64,000 bases of DNA from Holophagales bacterium (GTDB lineage: Bacteria; Acidobacteriota; Thermoanaerobaculia; Multivoradales; Multivoraceae). The DNA is taken from assembly GCA_009845425.1 (NCBI GenBank), contig VXZQ01000014.1, positions 333,783 through 397,782 on the forward strand. Direction: 5' to 3'. Shown here piece by piece: positions 16,511-24,601 of this stretch (within the stretch, counting starts at the first letter, position 1; every line of letters starts with the position of its first letter). A model generated the notes under the pieces. It was not told the DNA's origin. It searched no databases and saw nothing but the letters and a program-made list of their open reading frames with translations. A program made the position numbers and the translations under genes.

Positions 16511-17533
16511 ATGCGCGCGGGCGTTTATCGCGGCCCTGGTGAAGTAGCGCTCGCCGAGCGGGCGCTACCGGAACCCGGCCCGGGCGAGGTTCGGCTTCGG
16601 ATCACCGCCTGCGGCTTGTGTGGGACCGACCTGCATCTGGTTCACAGTCCGAAGCCGATCATCGAGCCGGGCTCAATCATGGGCCACGAGATGGCCGGTG
16701 TTGTCGACGACCTGGGAGCAGGTGTCTCAGGCTTCGAGGGGGGAGAACCGGTCGTCGTGGAGCCGCTCGCATCCTGCGGTGACTGCGACCCGTGCCGCGA
16801 GGGCCGGGACTCGATCTGCCGGGAACTCGAGCTCTACGGCCTGCGGCGGCCGGGCGGCTTCGCGGACGCCGTCGTCGTGCCGGCCCATCGCTTGTATCGC
16901 GTTCCCGGTTCCCTGTCGCCGTCCCTTGCCGCCCTCGCCGAACCGTTCGCGGTTGCGGTCCATGGCCTGCGGCTCGTGGGCACGGACCGGGAGAAGCCGC
17001 CGGGGAAGCTGCTGATCCTGGGCGCCGGTTCCATCGGTCTCGCGGCGGTCGCGGTGGCCGGGGCCTGGGGCTTCGGCCATGTGGCGATCACGGCACGGCA
17101 TCCGCACCAGGCCGCGGCGGCGAAGCAGCTCGGCGCGCACGAGGTGCTTGACGCCGGCTCTCCGGAAGACCTGGCCGGCTACGACGCCGATCTCGTGGTC
17201 GAGACGGTGGGCGGTCTGGCGGACACCATGACGGCGGCCGGGATCGCCCTCGCACCAGGCGGGACGATTTGCGTACTGGGCGTGTTCATGGGCCTCTTGA
17301 CCCTCGACCCTCTCGTGCTGCTCGGCAAGGAAGCGCGCCTGCAGTGGTCGAACTGCTACTCGCGACGCTCGGGCGAACCGGACTTCGCCGAAGCGGTGGG
17401 CATTCTGGTTGCGGGCGGGGACGGCTTCGACAGCCTGCTCACTCACCAGGTGCCGCTGGACGAGTTCGAGCGCGCCTTCGAGATCGCGGGCGACAAGCGG
17501 TCGGGCGCGGTCAAGGTCACTGTGGTTCCCTGA
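16511..17533 (+). CDS. Zinc-dependent medium-chain alcohol/polyol dehydrogenase
   Basis: A 340-residue MDR-family enzyme. The catalytic zinc site is CGLCGTDLH with GHEMAGVV, and the structural zinc site C-x2-C-x2-C-x7-C is intact in CGDCDPCREGRDSIC. The Rossmann motif is LILGAGSIGLAAV. Length and motifs match threonine/sorbitol/butanediol dehydrogenase-like enzymes. The substrate is unknown. It starts 27 bp after the PDZ gene stop and ends 7 bp before the convergent amidase gene. Confidence 0.9.
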   Translation: MRAGVYRGPGEVALAERALPEPGPGEVRLRITACGLCGTDLHLVHSPKPIIEPGSIMGHEMAGVVDDLGAGVSGFEGGEPVVVEPLASCGDCDPCREGRDSICRELELYGLRRPGGFADAVVVPAHRLYRVPGSLSPSLAALAEPFAVAVHGLRLVGTDREKPPGKLLILGAGSIGLAAVAVAGAWGFGHVAITARHPHQAAAAKQLGAHEVLDAGSPEDLAGYDADLVVETVGGLADTMTAAGIALAPGGTICVLGVFMGLLTLDPLVLLGKEARLQWSNCYSRRSGEPDFAEAVGILVAGGDGFDSLLTHQVPLDEFERAFEIAGDKRSGAVKVTVVP

Positions 17534-17540
17534 ACCGAGT

Positions 17541-18959
17541 TCAGACCTCGGGCCAGTTCGGGTGCCAGGGACGGGCGCGCTCGAACAGGCGGGCAGCCCG
17601 AAGCACGAGATCGTCCCGATGTCGCGGCCCCACGATCTGCAGGCCGACGGGTAGACCGGCGTCGGAGAGGCCGGCGCGCACCGTCGCCGCCGGATGGCCG
17701 GACATGTTGAACGGAATCGTGAACGCCGCGACCCCGGCCGGCACCTGCTCTCTGCCCTCGGTGTGGGTAGGGAAGGGACCGCGCGCGGGCGGCGGGTCGT
17801 AGGGCACCGTCGGCGTCAGCAGCAGATCGAAGCGATTGAAGACGTCGCTGCACCAGAGATTCAGCTGAGCCCGCTCACGCGCCGCGGCGCCGAACGTCTC
17901 GGGCGTCATCTCCCAGGAGCGCTCCAGTGCCTCCGCGAAGGAGTGGGTCATGTCCTGGCGGTGGTTCCGAAGCGGTTCGTGGATCTGGCCGGCGATCAGG
18001 AAGTTGCCCAGCGTGCCCCAGGCCGCGGTGAGCATCGGCGGACCGCCCGGTACGTGCTCCTCGAGCGGTTCGACCGAGAGACCGGATTGGTCGAACACGG
18101 CCGCCGCTTCCGCGGCCACACGTGCGACGTCCGATTGCACTCTCGCGTATCCAAGGTCCGGCGACCAGGCGATACGAAGGGAGGAGGGGAGCCCGGATTC
18201 GAGCACTTCGCGGTAGCTCAGACCCGGATGGGGCAGTGAACCGGGATCGCAAGGCGACGGACCGGCGACCAGGTCGAGGAACAGGGCTCCGTCCTCCACT
18301 GTGCGGGTGAGGGGACCGTAGACCGCGGTGCTGCCGTAGTCCCAGGCCTTCATCGGCCCGCGCGGTATCCGGCCCTGGCTGGGCTTCAGGCCGAATGCGC
18401 CGGTGAAACTGGCCGGGATACGGATCGAGCCGCCGCCGTCGGAGGAGGTGACGAGGGGCAGCACGCCACCCGCCAGCACCGCGGAGGAACCCCCGCTCGA
18501 GCCGCCGGGGGTGCGCTCCGGGTTCCAGGGCGAGCGCGTGACGCCGAACAACGGGTTCTTGGTGATCGCCGTGAACCCGAACTCGGGGGTGTTCGTCTTG
18601 CCGACGACGATCGCTCCGGCGTTCCGCAGCCGGGCCACCTGGGTCGAGTCCGCCTCCGCGACCGAGTCGCGAAACACCCGCGAGCCCATCGACGTCACCA
18701 TGCCGGCCACGTCCTCGAGGTCCTTGACGCCGAGGGGCACGCCCTCGAGTGGCCCGGCGTTGCCGGCGGCGCGGCGCGCGTCGGCCGCTTCGGCGTCGGC
18801 CAGCAACTCTCCGCGTGGCCGCTGGCTGACGACGGCGTTGAGCTTCGGGTGTGTGGCTTCGATGCGCTCCAGGGTCGCGTCCATCAACTCGACGCACGAG
18901 AGTTCTCCGGCCGACAGAAGGTCGAGGAGCTGAATCAGGCTGAGGCGGTCGAGGTGCAT
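17541..18959 (-). CDS. Amidase signature family enzyme
   Basis: A 472-residue amidase with the Ser-cisSer-Lys triad: Lys79 (PLGVKDLEDVAG), cis-Ser154/155 in TPGGSSGGSSA and nucleophile Ser178 in SSDGGGSIRIPASFTG. The spacing matches GatA and related amidases, but there is no gatB or gatC beside it and the C-terminal part resembles general amidases acting on small amides. It overlaps the 3' end of the upstream O-antigen ligase gene by 25 bp, so the two are transcribed together. The physiological substrate is unknown. Confidence 0.9.
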   Translation of the reverse strand: MHLDRLSLIQLLDLLSAGELSCVELMDATLERIEATHPKLNAVVSQRPRGELLADAEAADARRAAGNAGPLEGVPLGVKDLEDVAGMVTSMGSRVFRDSVAEADSTQVARLRNAGAIVVGKTNTPEFGFTAITKNPLFGVTRSPWNPERTPGGSSGGSSAVLAGGVLPLVTSSDGGGSIRIPASFTGAFGLKPSQGRIPRGPMKAWDYGSTAVYGPLTRTVEDGALFLDLVAGPSPCDPGSLPHPGLSYREVLESGLPSSLRIAWSPDLGYARVQSDVARVAAEAAAVFDQSGLSVEPLEEHVPGGPPMLTAAWGTLGNFLIAGQIHEPLRNHRQDMTHSFAEALERSWEMTPETFGAAARERAQLNLWCSDVFNRFDLLLTPTVPYDPPPARGPFPTHTEGREQVPAGVAAFTIPFNMSGHPAATVRAGLSDAGLPVGLQIVGPRHRDDLVLRAARLFERARPWHPNWPEV

Positions 18960-20221
18960 GCCGAATCTCCGGGCCGGTCGTCTGGAGCGCGGAGGATAAC
19001 CGGCAGGGCCAGCAGGAACAGCGTCCAGCGCTGGATCTCCGTGTCACGCCAGTTCGCTTCGAACAGGCCGGCCACGTTCAGTGCCAGGAGGGCGAACAGG
19101 ACGCCTAGGTAGAGGTCGGCGCGCGGCCCGGCCCGGCCGCCTTCGCGGCGGTAGCCCTCGAACGCCATCGCTGCCGCCGCACCCATCAGCCAAAGATAGG
19201 CGAGCAGAGACGGTATGCCGCGGCTCGCGGCCATGTGGACGAACGTGTTGTGCAGGTGTTTCACCCGCGCCCGGACGGACGTCGGATGGCGGTAGGCCGG
19301 GTACCACTCGCGCACCATGGCGGGGCCGATGCCCGTCAAGGGGCGGTCGGCGATCATCTGGCCGCCGGCCCACAGCATGCACAGGCGGTCGTAGTTCGAG
19401 GGATAGCGGAGTTCGATCATCGAGGTCGCTCGCTGCCAGTAGGTCGGCCACAGCGTCGGAGCCACCGCAGCGAGCGAGGCGGAGGCCAGGACCAGCGCGG
19501 CGGCGAAACCCAGGAAGACGCGGCGGTGCTGAAGGGCCAGCGCCGCGACCGCGAGGGCGAAGGCGCCCACCCAGGCACTGCGGGTCAGAGTCAGGGCCAG
19601 CGCTCCGCCGACGAGTGCCAGACCGATCCAGTTGACGCCGGAGCGCCAGCCTCCCGCGCTGCTGAGGCGGCCGGCGATCAGGGCGAGGCCGAGCAGGAGG
19701 ACGCCGGAGAACGTCATGTAGTGCGAGAATGGTCCGGGGATCCGCTGGTGGAGGGGCCCGTAGTCGGTGAAGGCGAACTGGGCCAGGCCGTGGCCGGCGA
19801 GTACGACCGAGATCCCGATCACGGACACGATCGCGACTCGCACCTGGCGCTCGCCACGGACGAGCAGGAGCGCCAGCGGCAGGGTCAGGACGGCGTAGAG
19901 CGTCGAGAGCTCCTGGAGGCTGGTCGCTGGATCGTAGGAGAAGACGGCTGAGAGCACGAAGCAGCCGGCATAGGCGGCCAGGGGGAGCAGGATCCGCCGT
20001 CGCCGTCGCCGGTCCTCGTCGCCGCTCGCGAAATGGAGCCGCGTTCGCCGGACGGCGGCCCAGATCAGGGTGAAGAAGAGGAGAAAGTTCGACAGCGCGA
20101 TGCCGAACGTGGTGACGAGGTGGCTGACGAAGAGCCAGAACCCCGCGCCGCCTTCCGCCTCGCGGCACGGCCGGATCAGGGCGCGCTCGATCGCCCTTAT
20201 TGCCACGCGCGCCCCGCTCAT
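18935..20221 (-). CDS. O-antigen ligase/polymerase family membrane protein
   Basis: A 428-residue protein with about 11-12 membrane segments. It has the large periplasmic loop of the Wzy/WaaL-type family containing RPLTGIGPAMVREWYP and the signature KHLHNTFVHMAASRGIPSLLAYLWL (the HN pair and the following Gly). Such proteins ligate or polymerise lipid-linked polysaccharides on the periplasmic side; WaaL and Wzy cannot be separated by motif alone. No glycosyltransferase cluster surrounds it. Its end overlaps the amidase start by 25 bp. A hairpin lies just upstream. Confidence 0.85.
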   Translation of the reverse strand: MSGARVAIRAIERALIRPCREAEGGAGFWLFVSHLVTTFGIALSNFLLFFTLIWAAVRRTRLHFASGDEDRRRRRRILLPLAAYAGCFVLSAVFSYDPATSLQELSTLYAVLTLPLALLLVRGERQVRVAIVSVIGISVVLAGHGLAQFAFTDYGPLHQRIPGPFSHYMTFSGVLLLGLALIAGRLSSAGGWRSGVNWIGLALVGGALALTLTRSAWVGAFALAVAALALQHRRVFLGFAAALVLASASLAAVAPTLWPTYWQRATSMIELRYPSNYDRLCMLWAGGQMIADRPLTGIGPAMVREWYPAYRHPTSVRARVKHLHNTFVHMAASRGIPSLLAYLWLMGAAAAMAFEGYRREGGRAGPRADLYLGVLFALLALNVAGLFEANWRDTEIQRWTLFLLALPVILRAPDDRPGDSACTSTASA

Positions 20222-20254
20222 GCCGGCAGTCTACGTCGGTGCGCCGGCCTGTAT

Positions 20255-20276
20255 CCGCGGGTCTTCTGACCCGCGG
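20255..20276. repeat. 9-bp stem, 4-base loop hairpin (CCGCGGGTC-TTCT-GACCCGCGG)
   Basis: A perfect inverted repeat in the 85-bp gap between the VWA gene (ending 20307) and the O-antigen ligase gene (starting 20221), both read on the minus strand. There is no T-run. The loop TTCT and the stem core GCGGGTC recur at 50535-50552, and the flank gtcggtgcgccggcc recurs at 27628-27642. It could attenuate transcription between the two genes or be a dispersed REP-like element. Confidence 0.55.
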
Positions 20277-20306
20277 GGAACAGCGGCGAGGCGTCAGCCT
20301 TGCTCC

Positions 20307-22931
20307 TTATCTGCCCCGGCTGCGCACTCCCGTCACCGTCAGCCCGGCCCGCGAAACCTCGACCTGTATGTCCCGGAGCCCGTCGGCCCGCGCCTCGACA
20401 CCGGGCGGCGGTTCGAAAGCGATCAGGTACTGGGAACGGAGAGCGCGCTCGATCTCCCGGTAGATGCGGTCCAGGTCTTCTACCGAAGCGGCCGCGTGGT
20501 AGCGGCCGCCCGAGCGTTCGGCGAGATGCCTGAGCGCATCCGTCGTTGCCTCGTCGGAGACTCTCAGGGCGATCGGATAGACGACGACGCCGGCCAGCTC
20601 GGCCTGCGTGAGCACGCGCTCGAAGTCGAGATTGCTGTCCGTATCGGCGCCGTCGCTTAGCACGACCAGGGCGCGCCGATCCGGACGGCCCGCGAACGAC
20701 GAGACGGCATAGGCGATCCCGTCGTAGAGCCGGGTGGAGCCCCATGCGCGCAGGCCCTCGGCGGCGTAGCGGAGCAGGCGCGTGTCGCCTGAGAACGGCG
20801 CCAGACGATCCAGGTCGTGGTTGAAGACGATGAGACTGGCGGTGTCGCGATCGGTGAGGATGCCCTCGAAGAAGCGCTGCGCGCTGGTCGCGGCGACGCG
20901 GACACCACGACCCATCGAACTCGAGATGTCCATCAGCAGGGCAACGGTGAGCGGTCGGTCGGCGAGGTTCCGGAAGTCCCGGATCCGTGCCTCGACGCCT
21001 CGGTGCAGAACACGGAAGTCGGCGGCGGCCAGTCCCGTTGCCGGTCCCGCCTGCCGGCCTCCGACGGAAACCAGCAGGTCGACGAGTCGCACCTCGATCT
21101 CTTCCGGTGCTCCTGAGCCGAGGAAGACGAGGTCTTCGACCGTTTCGCCCGTGCGAAGCGTGGCGGCGGCGCGAACGAAGCTCAGCGGCAGCCGCAGTCC
21201 CGCCGGCACCCGGCAGCGGAACGGCGGTGCGGTCATGCTTGTGAGGAGTTCGGCGTCCAGATGGCAGTCGACGCGGTCGAGCTCCCGGCCGGACGGGACG
21301 TCGACGCGCAGGGGCAGCTCGAGTGCCTCCTCGATGAACGCCGGGTCCGGGCGCTCGAGCGCGATCGAGAACGGATGTTCCTCCCGCTCGATCTCCAGTG
21401 CGTGACGAGCCAGGAGTGATCCCGCGGCGTTGTGTCCCTGGACCTCGATCAGGTGGCGGCGGCCCGGCAGATCGAGGTCCTGCACGAAGGGAGGAGCGTC
21501 GATGGTCGCGATCGCCTCGCCGTCGCGCAGGAAGACGACCCGAGACACGGCCGGGCTGGCGACGACACGGGCGATGAAGGTCGAACCGAGGACGCGGCCC
21601 TCGGGCGCCAGCAACTCGACGCTCGGCAACTGGTTGAGGGCGATCGTCTCGCGCCGGCTCAGGAGGCCGAGGCCGGGGACATCGGGCTGCACGTCGAGCG
21701 CCGGCACCTCAAGCGTGCTGCTCGTCCGGAGGAGGCCGCGACCCAGGCGGTCCTCGGCGCGGATCTCCAGCCGGTAGGCGCCGGCCGGCAGCCGCCGGTA
21801 GAAGTCGAGGGCGATGTCAGCGTTTCCGCCGCTCACGTGATGAGTGACGACGAAGGCGTCGGCCAGCCGGTCGCGCAGGAAGACGTCGCCGGTGATCGTC
21901 ACGCGATCGAGGATCTGGCCGGCGCCGATGGCGGCGAGGTGCTCGGGCGGCAGCCGCAGCCGGCCGCGCATCGCGGTGCGCCGGTTCTCGGTGCCAAGTG
22001 GTTCGAAGTCGAGCGAGACGCCCGGCAGGGTCATGGCGTCCACGTCCAGTACCGCTTCGACGCGGAGGAAGCGGTCGATCCAGTCGGCTTCCGAGGCCGC
22101 GGCGGCCCAGTCCAGCCGGTCGATGAACTGCCGCCAACCGACGGCGCGGCCCAGTCGCCGTTCCAGGCGGCGCCGCTCGGTCGGGGTCATGCATCGGCGT
22201 CGCTCGGCCTGGTCGAGTACACGGAACGCGCCGGCCATCGGCGTCTCGGCGTCGTCGGAGCGGCCGCCGTCGTGCTGTTCCCGATCGAAGGTCAGATCGA
22301 CGCCGGAGGACGGCGACCACAGCCGCAGCGACCGCGGGTCGAAGTTCACCTGCTGGACGAAGGCCAGAACGATCTCGTCTTCGTCCGGGAGAGGCGGACG
22401 GCCGAGCTGGTGTTCGAGTCGCCAGCCGTCGTAGGTCCAGATCTCGATCCGCCGGAGTTCCGACTCGCAGGGCTCGACGGTCTGGCGGTCAGCCGGCTTG
22501 CCGGCCAGGAGCACGGCGCGCTCCATCGCCGGCGAGCGTTCCCTCAGCTGGTCGCGGGCCTCGCGGTTCTCCTGCCAGCGCTCGAGCAGACGCTCCGGCC
22601 GGGCCGCCCAGAAGGCGCGCAGGAAGCGCTCGCGCGCGCCCGGACCTTCCAGACGCTCGAAGGCGCTACGCTCCGCTTCGGCAAGCAGCGGCTCCACTTC
22701 CGCGAGCCACTGCTCGTAGAAAGCCGTCAGCCGCGCCTGCGGCCGGCGGCTTCCCTGGGCATCGGCTGGCGTCGCGGCAGCGGCGAGCAGCGTCGCCGCG
22801 ACGAAGATCACCGGTGCGGCCGCGCCGCCGCGGCCCCCACGGGGTATGTGGGGTTTAGGGCGGCAAGAGCCGCGACGCCGGGGGGGGCGCCGTGATAGCG
22901 TCGGAAGGCTCGAAGACGCGTGGGTCGACAT
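20307..22931 (-). CDS. GWxTD-like / VWFA (acidobacterial type) secreted protein
   Basis: An 874-residue protein. A hydrophobic stretch PVIFVAATLLAAAATPADA at about 39-58 looks like an export signal behind a long basic N-terminus. Residues about 60-220 resemble the GWxTD region of acidobacterial proteins (FLRAFWAARP, RIEIWTYDG). Beta-rich segments follow. The C-terminal VWA domain has a complete MIDAS (D668-x-S670-x-S672, the Thr in GSTRLYDG, and LSDGAD) and an acidobacterial-type preface (AADFRVLHRGVEARIRDF). It probably binds a protein partner at the envelope; the role is unknown. The ATG at 22931 overlaps the upstream lipoprotein gene by 77 bp; a GTG at 22811 is an alternative. Confidence 0.8.
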   Translation of the reverse strand: MSTHASSSLPTLSRRPPRRRGSCRPKPHIPRGGRGGAAAPVIFVAATLLAAAATPADAQGSRRPQARLTAFYEQWLAEVEPLLAEAERSAFERLEGPGARERFLRAFWAARPERLLERWQENREARDQLRERSPAMERAVLLAGKPADRQTVEPCESELRRIEIWTYDGWRLEHQLGRPPLPDEDEIVLAFVQQVNFDPRSLRLWSPSSGVDLTFDREQHDGGRSDDAETPMAGAFRVLDQAERRRCMTPTERRRLERRLGRAVGWRQFIDRLDWAAAASEADWIDRFLRVEAVLDVDAMTLPGVSLDFEPLGTENRRTAMRGRLRLPPEHLAAIGAGQILDRVTITGDVFLRDRLADAFVVTHHVSGGNADIALDFYRRLPAGAYRLEIRAEDRLGRGLLRTSSTLEVPALDVQPDVPGLGLLSRRETIALNQLPSVELLAPEGRVLGSTFIARVVASPAVSRVVFLRDGEAIATIDAPPFVQDLDLPGRRHLIEVQGHNAAGSLLARHALEIEREEHPFSIALERPDPAFIEEALELPLRVDVPSGRELDRVDCHLDAELLTSMTAPPFRCRVPAGLRLPLSFVRAAATLRTGETVEDLVFLGSGAPEEIEVRLVDLLVSVGGRQAGPATGLAAADFRVLHRGVEARIRDFRNLADRPLTVALLMDISSSMGRGVRVAATSAQRFFEGILTDRDTASLIVFNHDLDRLAPFSGDTRLLRYAAEGLRAWGSTRLYDGIAYAVSSFAGRPDRRALVVLSDGADTDSNLDFERVLTQAELAGVVVYPIALRVSDEATTDALRHLAERSGGRYHAAASVEDLDRIYREIERALRSQYLIAFEPPPGVEARADGLRDIQVEVSRAGLTVTGVRSRGR

Positions 22932-23688
22932 CGTCGAAGGTCACGGAGTCGATGGTCTGGGTGATCTCCATGCCGAAGGACGGGATGCTCGTGGTCGTGG
23001 ACGTTGCGAACAGGACGCCGCCGAACTCCTTGTACTCACCCAGGGTAGTGCTCGTTTCCATGGTGCCCATCTCGCTCGTGGTGGTCGCTTCCTCGCCGAT
23101 CAGCAGGCCTGTCTCCACGGCGAAGTAGCGCGACGACTCGTTGCCGTCAACGTCGACGAGATCGATCTGGTAGGCGGCCTGATCGTTCCATTCGGTCTCG
23201 CCGACCGCGGTCTGCTCGGAGTAGAGCTCGTCGTACTCGAGGTCTCCGTGGATGCGGGTCTGGTTCTTCAAGGTGCTCAACTCTCCGCCCTCGAGCAGGC
23301 GCGCGCCCTGCATCGGGTCTTCGGACCATCCGAACTCGCCGTTGAACCCCTGAATGTTGCTGCCGAAGCCCGGGATCTCGATGTTCAGGAGGCCCTTGTC
23401 GGGTGCGGCAAGGTAAATCGTCGCCTCGCCTGACAGGCCCATCGCCGGCATCTCGAAGGCGCCCTTGATCGTCATCGAGGTGTGCGCGCGGAGGGCATCC
23501 TCGCCGCCGATCGCTTCGACGTGACGGGCGATGATCTTCTGCTCCTCCGTCAGCTCTGGCGGTGGAGGAGGCTCTGGTGCGGCCGCGGTCGGGGCTTCTC
23601 CGGCTTCGTAGGCGGCGCAGCCGCCGAGAATGAGGCCGCAGCAGACGAGTACGAGCAGAGCGTTGCGGCTGGTGGTGTTGATGGTCAT
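22855..23688 (-). CDS. Lipoprotein, LolA/LppX-like fold candidate (paralogue A)
   Basis: A 277-residue lipoprotein with lipobox LGGC (Cys24), then a Pro-rich linker. The domain opens with IIARHVEAIGGEDALRAH, as in many bacterial proteins annotated outer membrane lipoprotein-sorting or DUF4292-like, and ends with TQTIDSVTFDDVDPRVFEPSDA. It is clearly paralogous to the next gene upstream (23733-24518): GGE(D/E)A(L/I)RAH, GW.E(D/N)PM.GA, DVDGNE and VTFDDVDP.VFEPS match at equal spacing. The ATG at 23688 has an aggaga site like the one before its paralogue. It probably binds a lipid or hydrophobic ligand in the periplasm, an inference from the fold family only. Confidence 0.7.
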   Translation of the reverse strand: MTINTTSRNALLVLVCCGLILGGCAAYEAGEAPTAAAPEPPPPPELTEEQKIIARHVEAIGGEDALRAHTSMTIKGAFEMPAMGLSGEATIYLAAPDKGLLNIEIPGFGSNIQGFNGEFGWSEDPMQGARLLEGGELSTLKNQTRIHGDLEYDELYSEQTAVGETEWNDQAAYQIDLVDVDGNESSRYFAVETGLLIGEEATTTSEMGTMETSTTLGEYKEFGGVLFATSTTTSIPSFGMEITQTIDSVTFDDVDPRVFEPSDAITAPPPASRLLPP

Positions 23689-23732
23689 GGATGGTCTCCT
23701 GAGTTCGGGTGTGTGCGGGTTGGTGGCGCCGT

Positions 23733-24518
23733 CTATTCGGGCAACAACGCCTTGATCGCTTCGGAGGGCTCGAAGACGCTCGGGTCGACGTCGTCGAAGG
23801 TGACCGACTCGATTGTCGCGATGATCTCCATTGCCATCGAAACGAGGTTGGTGGAGGTCGACGTGGCGATCAACACTCCGCCGAACTCTTCGTAATCACC
23901 GATGGTGATCGCCACCTCCATTGCTCCCATCTCGGTCGTCTGTGTTCCCTCCGCGCCGATCAGGAGCCCGGTCTCCTTGGCGAAGTACTGGGACATTTCG
24001 TTGCCGTCGACATCGACCACGTCGAGTTGGTAGGCGGCTTGACCGTCCCATTCGGCTTCTCCGGCCGTCGTCTGTTGCGGGAAGAGGTCGGCCCGCTCCA
24101 GGTCCGCGTAGAAGCGAGCCTGGCGCTTCATTTGGTCCAGCATGTCGCCTTCCAGTACCTGTGCGCCCGCCATTGGGTTCTCGACCCAGCCGATCTCTCC
24201 GTTGTAGGCCTGGACGTTCTCGCCCATGCCTGGCATCTCGCCCTTGACGATCATCTTGTCGGGCGCGATGAAGTAGGCCGTCGTCTGGCCGGACATGCCC
24301 ATTGCCGGAATCTCGACCCCGCCCTTGACAGTCCTCGAGCTGTGTGCGCGGATCGCTTCCTCGCCGCCCAGGGCCTCGATGTAGCGGGCGACGATCTCCT
24401 CGGGCGACGGCAGTTCCTGGTCGTCGGCGAGGAGCGGCGCGGCGGAGAGGGCAGCTCCCAGGAGCAGGGCGCAGCCGGCTAGCGAGAGAGCCCTGCGGCG
24501 CTGGAGGAAAAGGAACAT
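23733..24518 (-). CDS. Periplasmic protein, LolA/LppX-like fold candidate (paralogue B)
   Basis: A 261-residue tandem paralogue of the downstream lipoprotein. It has a Sec signal (FLFLQRRRALSLAGCALLLGAALSAAPLLADD). Its AGC is not followed by a usual lipoprotein start, and AAPLLADD looks like a signal peptidase I site, so this copy may be soluble while the other is anchored. The core reads YIEALGGEEAIRAH, PAMGMSGQT, GWVENPMAGAQVLEGD and TFDDVDPSVFEPSEAIKALLPE. The aggaga ribosome site 8 bp before the ATG repeats the leader of its neighbour. The 44-bp gap suggests one transcript. Confidence 0.7.
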   Translation of the reverse strand: MFLFLQRRRALSLAGCALLLGAALSAAPLLADDQELPSPEEIVARYIEALGGEEAIRAHSSRTVKGGVEIPAMGMSGQTTAYFIAPDKMIVKGEMPGMGENVQAYNGEIGWVENPMAGAQVLEGDMLDQMKRQARFYADLERADLFPQQTTAGEAEWDGQAAYQLDVVDVDGNEMSQYFAKETGLLIGAEGTQTTEMGAMEVAITIGDYEEFGGVLIATSTSTNLVSMAMEIIATIESVTFDDVDPSVFEPSEAIKALLPE

Positions 24519-24601
24519 GAAGAGTCTCCTGTGATGGGTCGCGAGCTGTCGTACCTGACTACGCAGAAGCGGTGATTCGGTTGCGGTCGCTGGTGGGTGA
24601 G

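Noticed and set aside
20255-20276. Intrinsic transcription terminator
   Set aside because: The stem is good but no run of T follows on either strand; the same is true of the hairpins at 13463 and 50535.
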